Of a stretch of DNA of 64,000 bases, positions 63,766 through 64,000 are shown piece after piece. The stretch spans positions 549,320 through 613,319 of the forward strand of contig NZ_LXEI01000002.1 in NCBI RefSeq assembly GCF_001642835.1, given 5' to 3'. Position 1 is the first letter of the stretch. Each line of letters starts with the position of its first letter. The notes beneath the pieces are model-generated. The model was not told the origin of the DNA. It was given only the letters and a program-made list of their open reading frames with translations, and did no database searches. The stretch is from Pseudotamlana agarivorans (GTDB taxonomy: Bacteria > Bacteroidota > Bacteroidia > Flavobacteriales > Flavobacteriaceae). The translations under genes were made by a program, and so were the position numbers.

Positions 63766-64000
63766 TGTCCTGAAATGGGTTGACCTTTTTGGGGTTAAAA
63801 ATTTCATTTATAAATATCGTTTTTCTTCTCGGAACATTGACAACTTTTTCAAAAAATTCCTTACGGGTTTTGAAAAAATTGCCAACATTGCTAGACCACT
63901 TCTCTGGCATATGATTTATATTTTATCGAATTGTATTTTCTATGAATAAACTCTGGAGTTTCTAATCCTAAGCTCCAGTGCAAGCGTTGTTTATTGTAAG
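63766..64000 (-). mobile_element. End of an IS3-type insertion sequence (continues past the window)
   Basis: The transposase C-terminal coding end (63891-64000) is followed by about 125 non-coding bases up to TGTCCTGAAATGGGTTGACC at 63766-63785, which has the TG start typical of an IS3-family terminal inverted repeat. The exact end cannot be fixed without the other terminus. Confidence 0.6.
63891..64000 (-). CDS. IS3-family transposase, C-terminal end (partial)
   Basis: The minus strand from 63998 reads YNKQRLHWSLGLETPEFIHR, then about 15 more codons and a stop at 63891-63893. The pattern YNxxRxHxSLGxxTPxxF is the C-terminal end of the rve/DDE integrase core in IS3-family transposases. The rest of the gene lies beyond base 64000. 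Confidence 0.85.
   Translation of the reverse strand, partial: YNKQRLHWSLGLETPEFIHRKYNSIKYKSYAREVV

Noticed and set aside
1..64000. CRISPR arrays, rRNA and tRNA genes
   Set aside because: No regularly spaced direct repeats and no recognisable rRNA or tRNA sequences were seen on reading either strand; a dedicated scan was not possible.

Overview
The window comes from a marine member of the Bacteroidota, most likely a Flavobacteriaceae alga degrader of the Zobellia/Formosa type. Evidence: AT-rich DNA, paired SusC/SusD genes, a hybrid two-component regulator, type IX secretion tails, TAnnTTTG-type promoter boxes and many secreted glycoside hydrolases and sulfatases. I cannot name the species from sequence alone. 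No rRNA, tRNA or CRISPR array was seen.

The window is largely a polysaccharide utilization region for red-algal galactans (agar/porphyran). Left edge (1-8.2 kb): the start of a SusC gene, a hybrid two-component sensor, a frameshifted small lipoprotein ORF with a GH16 lipoprotein, a decayed gene, and a TPR/LuxR-type regulator. A 1.1-kb intergenic region follows. From 9.4 to 24.9 kb runs an 11-gene operon: GH2, Zn alcohol dehydrogenase, SDR, sulfatase, aldehyde dehydrogenase, sulfatase, GH3, enolase-superfamily cycloisomerase, mutarotase, RhaT-like transporter and GH117, closed by a strong terminator. These genes suggest sequential release of galactose and 3,6-anhydro-L-galactose (AHG) and conversion of AHG to 2-keto-3-deoxy sugar acids. 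At 25.5-35.2 kb come SusC, SusD, a surface glycan-binding protein and a large FG-GAP/UnbV/Big lipoprotein. The last two are separated by the surviving tail of a deleted GH16 gene.

At 35.3-38.4 kb sit three genes of probable phospholipid metabolism: a lipid kinase, an App1-type phosphatase and an NAPE-PLD-like hydrolase. At 38.5-45.6 kb, on the minus strand, are a GH16 lipoprotein and an unusual five-gene module: a solute-binding protein with no signal peptide, two CaiB/BaiF CoA-transferases, a crotonase and an aldehyde dehydrogenase. A GH2 enzyme and a divergent IclR regulator follow. At 49.1-55.8 kb are a GH16-CBM6-T9SS enzyme and a set encoding esterase, Zn alcohol dehydrogenase, ferredoxin reductase, [2Fe-2S] ferredoxin and cytochrome P450. 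That set matches the known machinery for oxidative demethylation of 6-O-methyl-D-galactose from porphyran. The right end holds an AraC regulator, a GH28 enzyme, a VOC protein, an FG-GAP T9SS protein, a 125-bp inverted-repeat element, a sulfatase, and the end of an IS3-type insertion sequence cut by the window edge.

The main new observations are: the signal-less binding protein/CoA-transferase module; an 18-bp motif (GTTCAGTTNTWGTCTAGT and close variants) upstream of three separate PUL transcription units and once more inside the 1.1-kb intergenic region; the GH16 relic; and the frameshifted small lipoprotein that the motif appears to drive. All functional calls are from reading sequence motifs; no database search was run.
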